This document shows, piece by piece, positions 1-8,550 of a stretch of DNA of 58,369 nucleotides. Source of the DNA: JAJVID01 sp035275345 (GTDB lineage Bacteria > Acidobacteriota > Blastocatellia > RBC074); NCBI GenBank assembly GCA_035275345.1, contig DATEMY010000309.1:1-58369 (forward strand). The letters run 5' to 3'. Each line of letters begins with the position of its first letter. Position 1 is the stretch's first letter. Both the position numbers and the translations under genes were made by a program. The notes below the pieces were generated by a model, which saw only the letters and a program-made list of their open reading frames with translations, was not told the DNA's origin and made no database searches.

Positions 1-122
1 AGGCCGATCATGCCGACCTTGATCTCCTGCGTTTGCGCGGTTGTTCGCCGCGACGGCAAGCCGATCCAGGCAAGCGCAATTGCGAGTGTGACAAGGAGTG
101 TTGTGCGGATGAATATTCGCAT
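1..122 (-). CDS. N-terminal fragment of a secreted protein, possibly a Gfo/Idh/MocA-type oxidoreductase
   Basis: Only about 40 codons are inside the window; the gene runs off the left edge. The product begins MRIFIRTTLLVTLAIALAW, a basic start followed by a hydrophobic stretch, then residues ending in AQ, which looks like a Sec signal peptide with cleavage after AQA/AQT. The mature part begins EIKVGMIGL, which resembles the first beta strand of a Rossmann fold as found in secreted Gfo/Idh/MocA oxidoreductases. Too little is visible to be sure. The start codon is six bases beyond the nagB stop, so the two are very probably co-transcribed, suggesting a link to sugar or amino-sugar metabolism. 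Confidence 0.5.
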   Translation of the reverse strand, partial: MRIFIRTTLLVTLAIALAWIGLPSRRTTAQTQEIKVGMIG

Positions 123-128
123 GACTTT

Positions 129-878
129 TCACCTCTGGATCAATTCGGGATTGAGCATCGATGAGCTTTCCGTGTCGAGATAGACAATGGCGTTGTCGTG
201 CGCGCGCAAAATCGAAGCGGGGAATTGGGGACTGATTTCATTTTCAAAACAGCTCTTTACGGCCTGAGCCTTGCGCGCGTCGGGCACGATGCAAACGATC
301 TCTCCGGCGCGGAGAATCTGTTTGACAGTCATCGAAATCGCCTGTTTCGGCACATCATCTATACCGGCGAACCATCCTTCGCCGACTTGCTGGCGGCGGC
401 AGGCTTCATCGAGAGTGACGACGATGTAGGCTTCGTCGGTTTCAAAGTCCGCCGGCGGATCGTTAAACGCCAGATGGCCGTTTTCGCCGATACCGACGAA
501 GGCCACGTCAATCGGCGACGCGACGATCTTTTCGCCGACGCATTTGCAAACCTCGTCGGGATCGCCTTCGCCGTCAAGCAGGTGATAATTCGCCATTCCC
601 GTCGGCTCGATCAATCGTTCGAGCAGGTATTTGCTAAAGCTCGCCGGATGTGTGATCGGCAGGCCGACGTATTCATCGAGGTGAAACATCTCGATTTTAG
701 TCCAGTCAATGCCGGACGTTTTCGTCAAAGCGTTCAGAAACTCGAACTGCGACGCGCCGGTCGCGGCGATGATGCGCGCCTGCCCCCGTTCGGAGATCGC
801 TCGTTTGATGGCGTCTTCGGCCTGGCGAGCCGCGGCGAAGCCCAATTGGATTTTGTCGTTGAAGACCTTTATTATCAC
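129..878 (-). CDS. nagB: Glucosamine-6-phosphate deaminase
   Basis: NagB deaminates and isomerises glucosamine 6-phosphate to fructose 6-phosphate and ammonia, feeding amino sugars into glycolysis in the cytoplasm. The 249-residue product has the family hallmarks: DEYVGL near residues 68-73 and GIGENGHLAFNDP near 129-141, which hold the catalytic acid residues and substrate-binding loop. Length is close to that of short NagB proteins (about 240-265). Translation starts at GTG (878), with AGGTGAGAG correctly spaced upstream. It is followed after six bases by the truncated secreted protein on the same strand and is divergent from the nucleoside transporter. 6-Phosphogluconolactonase shares the fold, but the GENGHLAFNDP motif favours NagB. 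Confidence 0.9.
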   Translation of the reverse strand: MIIKVFNDKIQLGFAAARQAEDAIKRAISERGQARIIAATGASQFEFLNALTKTSGIDWTKIEMFHLDEYVGLPITHPASFSKYLLERLIEPTGMANYHLLDGEGDPDEVCKCVGEKIVASPIDVAFVGIGENGHLAFNDPPADFETDEAYIVVTLDEACRRQQVGEGWFAGIDDVPKQAISMTVKQILRAGEIVCIVPDARKAQAVKSCFENEISPQFPASILRAHDNAIVYLDTESSSMLNPELIQR

Positions 879-969
879 GGTTCTCTCACCTGTAAGTTAT
901 GATCGGTAAGGGATCTGTTTCGACGCGGCGTAGCTTCCCACACACATCAACAAATTGGCAAGAAAACAG

Positions 970-2253
970 ATGATCCATCACATCATTTCCGCCGTTGGTT
1001 TCTTCGCATTCGCCGGGCTCGCCTGGCTTTTTTCCTCCCACCGTCGAAAGGTTCAATGGAAGACCGTCGCGTGGGGAATGGGATTGCAGCTCGTAATCGG
1101 GCTGTTGATCTTCCAGCTTCCCGGCTCGCAGCAAATCTTTCTCAGGCTCAATGACGCCGTGCTGGCGTTGCTTAATGTGTCAAAGAGCGGCTCGTCGTTT
1201 CTTTTCGGGCCGCTGGCCGCCGGGCCGGGCGAACAAGGATCAATCGGGTTCATTCTCATTTTCCAGGTACTGCCGGTGGCCATCTTCTTTTCGGCCTTCA
1301 CCGCCGCGCTCTATCACCTGCGCGTGTTGCAAATTATCGTGCGCGTCTTCGCTAGACTTTTCCATCGTACGATGGGCACGAGCGGCGCCGAATCGTTATG
1401 TGGCGCGGCCAACATCTTTGTCGGCGTGGAATCGTCTCTGGTGATTCGTCCCTACCTCGACAAGATGACCAGGTCCGAATTGCTCACGGTGCTCGGAACC
1501 GGAATGGCCACGGTGGCGTCGAGCACGCTCGGAATTTACGTGGTGTTTCTGACCGGCTCTTTTCCTCAGATCGCCGGGCATCTGCTGTCAGCCTCGATCA
1601 TAGCCATTCCAGCCGTGATCGTGACGACGAAGTTGCTGCTGCCGGAAACCGAACAGCCTGAGACGCTGTCACATGTTCCGCCGGAAGATCCGACGACGCG
1701 ATCTCGTAATTTGATGAGCGCGATCATTGAAGGCGCGATGGATGGGGTGAAGCTCGCGGCAGGCATCTCGGCTTTGCTGATCGCCATGCTCGGATTCGTT
1801 GCGCTGGTCGACAAAATCCTGGGAGCGGTGAGCGGATGGTTCGGAATGGCGCAACCGTTGACGCTCGTCAAGGTTCTGGGCTGGCTTTTCTACCCACTCG
1901 CGGCGCTGCTAGGAATCGCGCAAGCCGACATCGCCGAAGCGTCGCGGTTGTTGGGTGAGCGCGTGATCTTAACCGAGGTAGTCTCGTACCAGGACCTGGC
2001 TCAGATGGTGGCGGCGGGTCAGTTGGCGGATCCGCGCACGGTGGTGATTCTCAGTTATGCGTTATGCGGATTCGCGCACGTCGCATCGGTGGCGATCTTC
2101 GTCGGCGGGACGGCGGCGCTCGCCCCGTCGCGCCGCGATGACCTGGCTGGTTTGGGGTTGCGCGCATTGCTCGCGGCGACACTGGCGACATTGATGACCG
2201 GCTGCGTTGCGGGGATTTTCAGCAATGGGCAGGGGGTGCTGATGATGCGATAG
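970..2253 (+). CDS. Concentrative nucleoside transporter (CNT/NupC family)
   Basis: A polytopic inner-membrane protein of about 427 residues that belongs to the CNT (SLC28/NupC) family of cation-coupled nucleoside importers. Features seen are an N-terminal hydrophobic hairpin, the segment GSIGFILIFQVLPVAIFFSA, the TMGTSGAESLCGAANIFVG motif typical of the substrate-binding core, and a C-terminal hydrophobic region ending with LCGFAHVASVAIFVGG. I chose ATG at 970; an in-frame TTG at 955 would add five residues and neither has a clear ribosome-binding site. It is divergent from nagB. Nucleoside uptake fits with the amidohydrolase and molybdoenzyme genes elsewhere in the window, but they are not adjacent. 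Confidence 0.88.
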   Translation: MIHHIISAVGFFAFAGLAWLFSSHRRKVQWKTVAWGMGLQLVIGLLIFQLPGSQQIFLRLNDAVLALLNVSKSGSSFLFGPLAAGPGEQGSIGFILIFQVLPVAIFFSAFTAALYHLRVLQIIVRVFARLFHRTMGTSGAESLCGAANIFVGVESSLVIRPYLDKMTRSELLTVLGTGMATVASSTLGIYVVFLTGSFPQIAGHLLSASIIAIPAVIVTTKLLLPETEQPETLSHVPPEDPTTRSRNLMSAIIEGAMDGVKLAAGISALLIAMLGFVALVDKILGAVSGWFGMAQPLTLVKVLGWLFYPLAALLGIAQADIAEASRLLGERVILTEVVSYQDLAQMVAAGQLADPRTVVILSYALCGFAHVASVAIFVGGTAALAPSRRDDLAGLGLRALLAATLATLMTGCVAGIFSNGQGVLMMR

Positions 2254-2293
2254 CGAAAAAGAATATGTGATGCGCCCAACCCGTTTTTTTCTC

Positions 2294-4228
2294 TCAACCC
2301 AGATTTTCAATCGGCGCTGGCTCGACGGAATCGGCCAATTCAAATCCGAAGACACGCGAGTAAAAATAGATTTCTCCATCGAGCGCGCGTTTGATGTTCG
2401 CGGCCTGACGGAATCCGTGCTGCTCGCCCTCAAAGGTGATGTAAGCCACTGGCAGCCCCTTGGCGCGCAGGGAATTGACCATCATCTCGGCTTGATTGGG
2501 GGGCACGATCTTGTCTTCCAGTCCTTGAAAGAAGATCACCGGCGCCGACAACTGATCAGTGTGATGTATCGGCGAACGTTCACGATAAAGGTCCGCGCGT
2601 TCGGGATATGGCGCGACCAGTTTGTGGGTGTACCGCGATTCGAATTTGTGAGTGTCCACTTCCAAAGCTTCAAGGTCGCTCACGCCGTAATGGCTTGCGC
2701 CGGCTTTGAAAACGTCGCGGAATGTGAGCGCGCACAACGTGGTGTAGCCCCCCGCGCTGCCCCCGGTGATAGCCAGGCGATCCCCGTCAACCAGCCCTCG
2801 CTCGGCCAAATACTTCGCTCCGTTCACGCAATCATCTACGTCGACAACTCCCCAGCAAGCGTTCAAACGCTCGCGATACTCGCGCCCGTATCCGGTACTG
2901 CCGCCGTAATTGACATCGAGTACGGCAATGCCGCGGCTCGTCCAGTATTGAACGCTCAAGCGCAGCATCGGACTCGTCGCGGCAGTCGGCCCTCCGTGAC
3001 TCATCACCAGCAGCGGCGCCCGTTCATTTTCCGGGGCGATGAAATCCTGATTGCGTGGAGGATAAAAGAACCCGTGAGCGGTCAAGCCATTTTCAGTAGG
3101 GAACTCGATTGCCTGTGGAACCGAGATGTAACCTGGATCAATCGTCAATTCGCTCGAACGGCGAAGGGTCTCAAACCGACGGTTATTGAGATCGAAGCGG
3201 ACAATACTCGCCGGTTCGGCCGGCGAAGCGGCGATGAAAACAGCCTGCCCTGATGTGGCTCGAATGCCTTCGATTTTGGTGAACGGCGTTTCGATCTTTT
3301 CGAGTTCGCCGGTCGTCGTATCGAGAATGGCCAGCCTGGAAAATCCTCGCTCGATGTAAGCGCAGACGATCCTATTCGCCGATTCAAAGGCGTATGTCGA
3401 CATCCCGAAGACCCATTGCGGTAAACCGAATTCCGCTTCCATCGGACAGAGCGCTTCAATACTGCCTTCACGCCGGCGATAAAGGTTCCACCAACCTGTT
3501 CGATCCGAAATAAAATACAGATCTCCCGCCGGCGACCATTCCGGTTGGAAGATTGATTCGTCAACGCCGCCGGCGACGCGAACCGGATTGGTCAACGAGC
3601 CATCTTCAAAAATATCGGCCACCCAAAGCTCCGTCCCATCCCATGGCATATTCGGGTGATTCCATTGAAGCCAGGCCAGACGCGAACCTTCAGGACTCAA
3701 CCTCGGCGCTGAATAGAAATCAGCGCCAGCTGCGAGCGTGACCTGCGCTCCTACGCTGCTCAAAGGAATAGCAACGATTGCGTTGACGGCTTCGCGCCCG
3801 GGCGCCGAATGATCTTCCCGCACACAGATCATTCGATTGCGCTCGCGATCGATCACGCCGTCGGCGTAACGCATTTCGACTTCGGCTGTGATGGCCTGAG
3901 GCTCCCCCGCGTCATCGAAGCGATACAAACGTTGGTCCCCAAAGTTCGAGGAATAGATCGCGCCATCGCTGGCCGTAAAAGCGCCGCCGCCGTATTCGTG
4001 GACGCGCGTGCGGGCATTGAATGGAATCGGCGTGACTTCAACCAGTCGCCCTCCCGGCGCGAGTTTAAGAACCACATAGCGGCCTTTTTCCTGCGGTCTG
4101 GTCTCTACCCAGTAGATGTCTTCAGCATCTATCGCGATCTGGCCCAGACCGATCGCGCCGGAAACTATCAGATCGGAAGTGATCGGAGATTTCCAGGAAC
4201 CGTATCGAGACGCCTTCACGTTAAGCAT
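2294..4228 (-). CDS. S9 family prolyl oligopeptidase-type peptidase
   Basis: A protein of about 644 residues with a beta-propeller N-terminal half (WD40/PD40-like blades, e.g. SPEGSRLAWLQW, SPAGDLYFISDRTGWWNLY) and a C-terminal alpha/beta hydrolase domain. The catalytic triad is visible: serine in GGSAGGY near residue 486, aspartate in GLEDKIVPP near 571 and histidine in EQHGF near 603. This is the dipeptidyl-peptidase / acylaminoacyl-peptidase architecture. I chose the ATG at 4228 because AGGAGG (4238-4243) lies the right distance upstream; an upstream in-frame start at 4288 lacks this. No signal peptide is visible, so it is probably cytoplasmic. It is divergent from dnaA. Confidence 0.9.
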   Translation of the reverse strand: MLNVKASRYGSWKSPITSDLIVSGAIGLGQIAIDAEDIYWVETRPQEKGRYVVLKLAPGGRLVEVTPIPFNARTRVHEYGGGAFTASDGAIYSSNFGDQRLYRFDDAGEPQAITAEVEMRYADGVIDRERNRMICVREDHSAPGREAVNAIVAIPLSSVGAQVTLAAGADFYSAPRLSPEGSRLAWLQWNHPNMPWDGTELWVADIFEDGSLTNPVRVAGGVDESIFQPEWSPAGDLYFISDRTGWWNLYRRREGSIEALCPMEAEFGLPQWVFGMSTYAFESANRIVCAYIERGFSRLAILDTTTGELEKIETPFTKIEGIRATSGQAVFIAASPAEPASIVRFDLNNRRFETLRRSSELTIDPGYISVPQAIEFPTENGLTAHGFFYPPRNQDFIAPENERAPLLVMSHGGPTAATSPMLRLSVQYWTSRGIAVLDVNYGGSTGYGREYRERLNACWGVVDVDDCVNGAKYLAERGLVDGDRLAITGGSAGGYTTLCALTFRDVFKAGASHYGVSDLEALEVDTHKFESRYTHKLVAPYPERADLYRERSPIHHTDQLSAPVIFFQGLEDKIVPPNQAEMMVNSLRAKGLPVAYITFEGEQHGFRQAANIKRALDGEIYFYSRVFGFELADSVEPAPIENLG

Positions 4229-4454
4229 CAATTTTTTCCTCCTAAAAACTGTATCTGCTGACGCTCGCGGTCGCGAATTATGCGGCATACGATTCTTGCA
4301 ATCAATTAACCGCTATGGTAGCCTCCGCGACTCGAAAATAGTGAGCGCAATATCTTCAAGAGCAGTGTATTCACCATCGTTTTTCAATCACTTGCGAAGT
4401 TAATCACTGCGATTTCCCCCATGAGAGACAGGCTGTAAAGCGAAGAAGGTTGTT

Positions 4455-5873
4455 ATGAGCGAAGTCAACGTCTGGGATTCAGTTCTTTCGGCTATCGAAA
4501 AAAGAATCAACCACGAAAGCTTTACAACCTGGTTCAAACCGATAACTTTTATTGGAAAAGACGGCGTCTCAATCCATCTCGGCGTTCCTGACCGCGTTTT
4601 CGAAGATTGGATTCTCAACAACTACCGTGATGTCGTGGATGAATCCCTGGAAGAGGCGGGTCTCTCTGGCCACTCAATCAACTTTGAAGTTTTGAACAAT
4701 GCCGCGAAGACCGACGAGCTTAAAGCTTCAGTTTTCAAGCCTACAACCCGAAGGGACCCCTTCTCAAAATCGGAGATCGCCACGCCATCCACTCTCCCAG
4801 CGCCAGTTGTTCAGCCGACGATGACAATTGCGAACTTAACGGACTCTGAAATACTGGACCTTCCGATAAATCCCAAATACTCATTCGAAACTTTCGTTGT
4901 GGGATCATGCAATCAGTTTGCTCACGCCGCGGCCCTCGCCGTAGCGGATTCACCATCGAAAACATATAACCCCCTCTACGTATATGGCGGCGTCGGTTTA
5001 GGGAAGACGCACCTGATGTGCGCCATTGGACACCGGGTCAAAGATCAGAATCGGCATCTGAGACTGATGTATATCTCGGCGGAAAAATTCATGAATGAAT
5101 TGATCAACGCCATCAGATACGACCAAACCATGGTATTCCGCGAAAAATATCGTTCGATCGACGTGTTGTTGATTGACGATATCCAGTTCATCGCTGGCAA
5201 AGAGCGCACTCAAGAAGAATTCTTTCACACATTCAACGCCCTTTATGACGGGCAGAAACAGATTGTGATTTCATCGGACTGCCCTCCAAGAGAGATCCCT
5301 ACCTTGGAAGAACGGCTGCATTCCAGATTCGAATGGGGGCTGATTGCCGACATACAACCTCCTGATCTAGAGACAAAAATCGCGATTCTCCGAAAAAAAG
5401 CGGAGACGGAGAAAATAGACCTTCCGGACAATGTGGCGCTCTTTATCGCAAGCAAGATAAAATCAAATATTCGTGAACTTGAGGGGTCTTTGGTTAGACT
5501 GACAGCCCTATCCTCTTTGAAAGGGGAATCTATAAACCTCCTGCTGGCTCAGGAAGCATTAAAAAATATCGTCGAGGAAGAGGAAAGGGCTATAACCATT
5601 GAAACCATCCAGAAAGTAGTGGCTGATTTCTACAATCTGAAAGTTGCTGATCTGAAATCAAAGTCGAACTCCAGGGTTATCGCCGTTCCACGCCAAATAG
5701 CGATGTATTTGTGCAAATCATTGACTAAAGCAAGTTTACCTGAAATAGGACGGGAATTCGGCGGGAAACATCATACAACTGTTATACATAGCATCAATAA
5801 AATCAATGATTTATATGACCAGAAAGGACATTTCCACAGGATTATCAACAGTCTAATTGATAGTTGTAAATAG
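4455..5873 (+). CDS. dnaA: Chromosomal replication initiator protein DnaA
   Basis: DnaA binds DnaA boxes at oriC and melts the origin. All four domains are seen in 472 residues: the N-terminal DnaB-interacting domain (SFTTWFKPI), a variable linker (about 85-140), the AAA+ domain with Walker A GGVGLGKTH near 178 and Walker B LLIDDIQF near 238, and the C-terminal helix-turn-helix domain with the signature GGKHHTTVIHSI near 435. Translation starts at ATG 4455 after GAAGAAGG. A weak -35/-10-like pair (TTGCAA 4296-4301, TAGCCT 4319-4324) lies upstream, but no DnaA boxes were seen there. dnaN follows after the oriC region. Confidence 0.98.
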   Translation: MSEVNVWDSVLSAIEKRINHESFTTWFKPITFIGKDGVSIHLGVPDRVFEDWILNNYRDVVDESLEEAGLSGHSINFEVLNNAAKTDELKASVFKPTTRRDPFSKSEIATPSTLPAPVVQPTMTIANLTDSEILDLPINPKYSFETFVVGSCNQFAHAAALAVADSPSKTYNPLYVYGGVGLGKTHLMCAIGHRVKDQNRHLRLMYISAEKFMNELINAIRYDQTMVFREKYRSIDVLLIDDIQFIAGKERTQEEFFHTFNALYDGQKQIVISSDCPPREIPTLEERLHSRFEWGLIADIQPPDLETKIAILRKKAETEKIDLPDNVALFIASKIKSNIRELEGSLVRLTALSSLKGESINLLLAQEALKNIVEEEERAITIETIQKVVADFYNLKVADLKSKSNSRVIAVPRQIAMYLCKSLTKASLPEIGREFGGKHHTTVIHSINKINDLYDQKGHFHRIINSLIDSCK

Positions 5874-6152
5874 ACTTATAATATTTTCCACACTTGAGCG
5901 ATTATTTGATTGTGGATACTTGTGGAAAATCTCGGCAGAGTATCGAATATCCACAGTTGATCTGATATTCCCAACTTTTTCCACAATGATTTCCACAAGC
6001 GCCTTCCCCTCTTAATCATTGATTCTATGGCAATTATTAAGATCAGATATTTTTCCACAATGCCTATTACTACTACTATATTAATATTTCAGATATTCTC
6101 TTGGTAACAGTAGTAAAAAGCGCAAGCTTTAACTCTGAGTGGAGGAGACACA
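5874..6152 (+). other. oriC: Chromosomal replication origin (oriC)
   Basis: The intergenic region between dnaA and dnaN carries seven nonamers close to the DnaA-box consensus TTWTNCACA: 5884-5892 TTTTCCACA, 5911-5919 (reverse, GTATCCACA), 5921-5929 (reverse, TTTTCCACA), 5947-5955 ATATCCACA, 5977-5985 TTTTCCACA, 5989-5997 ATTTCCACA and 6051-6059 TTTTCCACA. The last box is followed by the spacer ATGC, then a DnaA-trio at 6064-6078, then an AT-rich stretch (about 6077-6100) before the dnaN ribosome-binding site. The order box, short GC-containing spacer, trio, AT-rich segment matches the unwinding region described for Bacillus subtilis. Confidence 0.9.
6064..6078 (-). promoter_or_regulatory. DnaA-trio element
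   Basis: The plus strand reads CTATTACTACTACTA. The complementary strand read 3' to 5' is GAT-AAT-GAT-GAT-GAT, five consecutive trinucleotides of the DnaA-trio type bound by DnaA on single-stranded DNA. It begins four bases after the last DnaA box (6051-6059) and runs directly into AT-rich DNA. Confidence 0.8.
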
Positions 6153-7253
6153 ATGCATCTCACAATCGGCAAATCAGCTTTTCTCAAAGAACTGAATATA
6201 CTTCAGGGAGTTGTAGAGAAAAAGAGCACCATTCCTGTGCTTTCCAATCTCTTGCTGGAAGCCGCTGGCGGAGAGTTATGGATTAAAGGGACCGATTTGG
6301 ATGTCTCTATTTCAACGCGCTGCGAGGCTGATATAAAGTTGGAAGGCGCGATCTGTGTTCAGGCGAAAAAGTTGTTTGAGATTGTAAGATCCTTGCCAGA
6401 GGCTGATATAGAGATCAAGCAAGGCGCTAACGATCAGGTCAGCCTTGTTTGTGAAAGGTCGCGCTTCAAGATGCATGGCTTGCCGAAGGAAAATTTTCCT
6501 GAGATCAAAACTTTTGAAGGTGTCTTTTGGCAAATTCCTTCCGATTTCATCAGGACTTTCATCAACCGAACAATCTTCGCTATTACGACTGAGGAGTCGA
6601 GATATGCCCTGAATGGCGCGAAGATGGAGCTTTCTGGAAAGGGCTTACGAATGGTGGCCACCGATGGCCACCGCCTTTCATTTATCGAAAGGCATTCAGA
6701 TTTCGGCGATGCCAAGCTTGATGTTTTAATACCGAAGAAGACTCTCGCTGAACTCTCCAGACTTTGTGGGGAGACGAATGAGTCCGTAGATGTAGGGAAT
6801 GGAGATAATCATCTGTTTTTCAGAGTAGGAAAGAGAGTATTGGCTTCCCGTACGCTGACCGGCCAGTTCCCCAACTACGAACTCGTACTGCCAAAAGAGA
6901 ATAATAATCGAATTGTTGTCGAGAACTCGCGCGTCTCCTCTGCAATTAAGAGGGTTTCGCTGATGGCTGATGATCGGTCACACGCCATAAAGTTTGATGT
7001 GAGCGACGGGCAGATCAATGTCACTTCCCAATCTTCCGAAATGGGAGAGGCTGGCGAAAGCTTGCCAGTCGAGTATTCTGGACCATCAATCACGGCCGGA
7101 TTCAACGCCCAATATCTTCTGGATTTCTTCAATGTGATCCAGGAAGGGGACGTAGTATTTGAGTTTAAAGATGGGAATTCACAGGCGCAAATTAAATCCA
7201 CTAATGACCCGGAATATGATCTTCGCTATATCATTATGCCGATGCGCTTGTAA
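6153..7253 (+). CDS. dnaN: DNA polymerase III subunit beta (sliding clamp)
   Basis: DnaN is the ring-shaped processivity clamp of the replicative polymerase. The 366-residue product has the usual length and the expected sequence: N-terminal LNILQGVVEKKSTIPVLSNL, the central ESRYALNGAKM segment with VATDGHRLSF near residue 170, and the C-terminal IIMPMRL, the typical clamp ending of the peptide-binding domain. ATG 6153 is preceded by GGAGGAG (6141-6147) with good spacing. It follows dnaA across oriC. A strong terminator hairpin lies about 100 bases downstream, so the dnaA-dnaN unit ends here; recF and gyrB, common next neighbours elsewhere, are absent. Confidence 0.98.
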   Translation: MHLTIGKSAFLKELNILQGVVEKKSTIPVLSNLLLEAAGGELWIKGTDLDVSISTRCEADIKLEGAICVQAKKLFEIVRSLPEADIEIKQGANDQVSLVCERSRFKMHGLPKENFPEIKTFEGVFWQIPSDFIRTFINRTIFAITTEESRYALNGAKMELSGKGLRMVATDGHRLSFIERHSDFGDAKLDVLIPKKTLAELSRLCGETNESVDVGNGDNHLFFRVGKRVLASRTLTGQFPNYELVLPKENNNRIVVENSRVSSAIKRVSLMADDRSHAIKFDVSDGQINVTSQSSEMGEAGESLPVEYSGPSITAGFNAQYLLDFFNVIQEGDVVFEFKDGNSQAQIKSTNDPEYDLRYIIMPMRL

Positions 7254-7357
7254 TCCATTTAAATAGCGATGTTTCTTAACTGCAATTAATTGCTAGGTTT
7301 ACGGAACCTTTTCGGGCCTAGGACGTTATTGCAGGCACGGGTGAACCTCCTGATAGT

Positions 7358-7412
7358 GGCGGTCATAGTGAGTCTGGGGTGGGTTCTCAACTATGACCGC
7401 CTAATTTTTTTC
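7358..7412 (+). terminator. Rho-independent terminator downstream of dnaN
   Basis: GGCGGTCATAGT (7358-7369) pairs perfectly with ACTATGACCGCC (7390-7401), with an additional GAG/CTC pairing inside the loop, followed by TAATTTTTTTT on the plus strand. It lies about 105 bases after the dnaN stop and before the convergent TPR gene. Confidence 0.85.
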
Positions 7413-7475
7413 ACGCCTTCAAAATCAGCAATTTTCTATTCAAATTTGTTGCAATTCTTGAAAGCTAAGGCGCCG

Positions 7476-8390
7476 TCACTTTTTCCTGACAAGTTCAGCT
7501 TCAGCGGCAATGAAACCGAATGCCGGCCAATATTTCCCTGAAACAATCTTCCTGAAATACTCTTCCGCCTTCGTTCGATTGCCATTGTAGGAATGCCAAT
7601 TTCCTATGCCGTATCCCAAGGTTGCGATCTCCAGGTCAGACGCTTTCTCAATATTTACGAGTTCTTCTTCTTTCTTCAATCCTTTGTAGAACAGCAACCG
7701 CTCGTAATACGACTTATTCTCTTTGACCAGCATTGTCGGAGTGATCTTGTCTAATAGGCGGGCTGCGTCACCGTCTTTCTTCATCCGGCGATAAGTCATA
7801 TAAAGCCAGTCGGAGATCGCAATGAGGGAGTCATCACGACCTTCTTTATTCGCTTCCGCTTCGGCGCGGTTTTTCTCTGCGACGGCGTAACAACGTTCGT
7901 AGGAGGCCGCGGCTTTTGAAAATTCGCCTTTGAGGTAATGCGCCAGCCCCAGGTGATACCAGATGTCGAAATCATCGCTCTTGATTTCCGAGGCGCGCTT
8001 CAGGTCAGCCACAGCCTTGTCAAACTGGCGGGTTGAGATGTAACGGTGGCCACGATGGCGGTAAAGCATCGCATTATCCGGAGCGACCTTGATACCGCGC
8101 GTGTATGTTTTAATCGCATCGTTGTAATACCAGGCGCTCGCCTGCGCGCGGCCGAGAGCAATGATGAACTCGACGTTGTCAGGAGCGGATGCGACTTTCT
8201 CCTGGGCCTTCGCTATTTCACCTTTGTCGTCCGGCTGCGCATAGTGCTTGACGCCAAGTGGCGAGACAACTTCGGGTTTGATCTCCGATTTGCCCGGCTG
8301 AGTAGTTTGAGCGCAGATCGAAATCGTCGAGAATGAAATCGCGAGCGCGCAAACTAAGGCGGAAGGATTGAAGCTGCTGAATGCGGTCAT
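7476..8390 (-). CDS. Secreted tetratricopeptide-repeat protein
   Basis: A 304-residue protein with a signal peptide (about residues 1-28, ending CAQ) and TPR helices. Repeats can be seen around residues 65-170, for example NVEFIIALGRAQASAWYYND, NAMLYRHRGHRYISTRQFDK and DFDIWYHLGLAHYLKGEFSK, each with the small/aromatic spacing of the TPR consensus. A further repeat-like helix pair occurs near the C-terminus (IGNWHSYNGNRTKAEEYF). ATG 8390 has GGAGG just upstream. TPR proteins scaffold protein complexes; no enzymatic domain is visible and the specific role is unknown. It is divergent from the CofE-like gene and convergent with dnaN. Confidence 0.85.
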   Translation of the reverse strand: MTAFSSFNPSALVCALAISFSTISICAQTTQPGKSEIKPEVVSPLGVKHYAQPDDKGEIAKAQEKVASAPDNVEFIIALGRAQASAWYYNDAIKTYTRGIKVAPDNAMLYRHRGHRYISTRQFDKAVADLKRASEIKSDDFDIWYHLGLAHYLKGEFSKAAASYERCYAVAEKNRAEAEANKEGRDDSLIAISDWLYMTYRRMKKDGDAARLLDKITPTMLVKENKSYYERLLFYKGLKKEEELVNIEKASDLEIATLGYGIGNWHSYNGNRTKAEEYFRKIVSGKYWPAFGFIAAEAELVRKK

Positions 8391-8550
8391 TACGCCTCCT
8401 GTTATGTTGTCCGTATTGGTTATGGATTGGATTTGCGGCGGAAAATTCTATTCAGTCTTTCGCGTGAGGGCAAGTAGTCCTTGTCAATCAAGCGATCAGG
8501 TTTTAGCATACTCACCACTTTACTGATTCCTGCGCAGGAGCATTGAAAAT

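Noticed and set aside
198..902. A 234-codon frame antisense to nagB
   Set aside because: It shadows a clear gene with family motifs; the antisense product has no recognisable features and is rich in Arg and Asp, as expected of complement frames.
7290..7541. An 83-codon plus-strand frame with a hydrophobic segment after dnaN
   Set aside because: It starts at TTG without a ribosome-binding site, runs through the strong dnaN terminator and overlaps the end of the TPR gene on the opposite strand.
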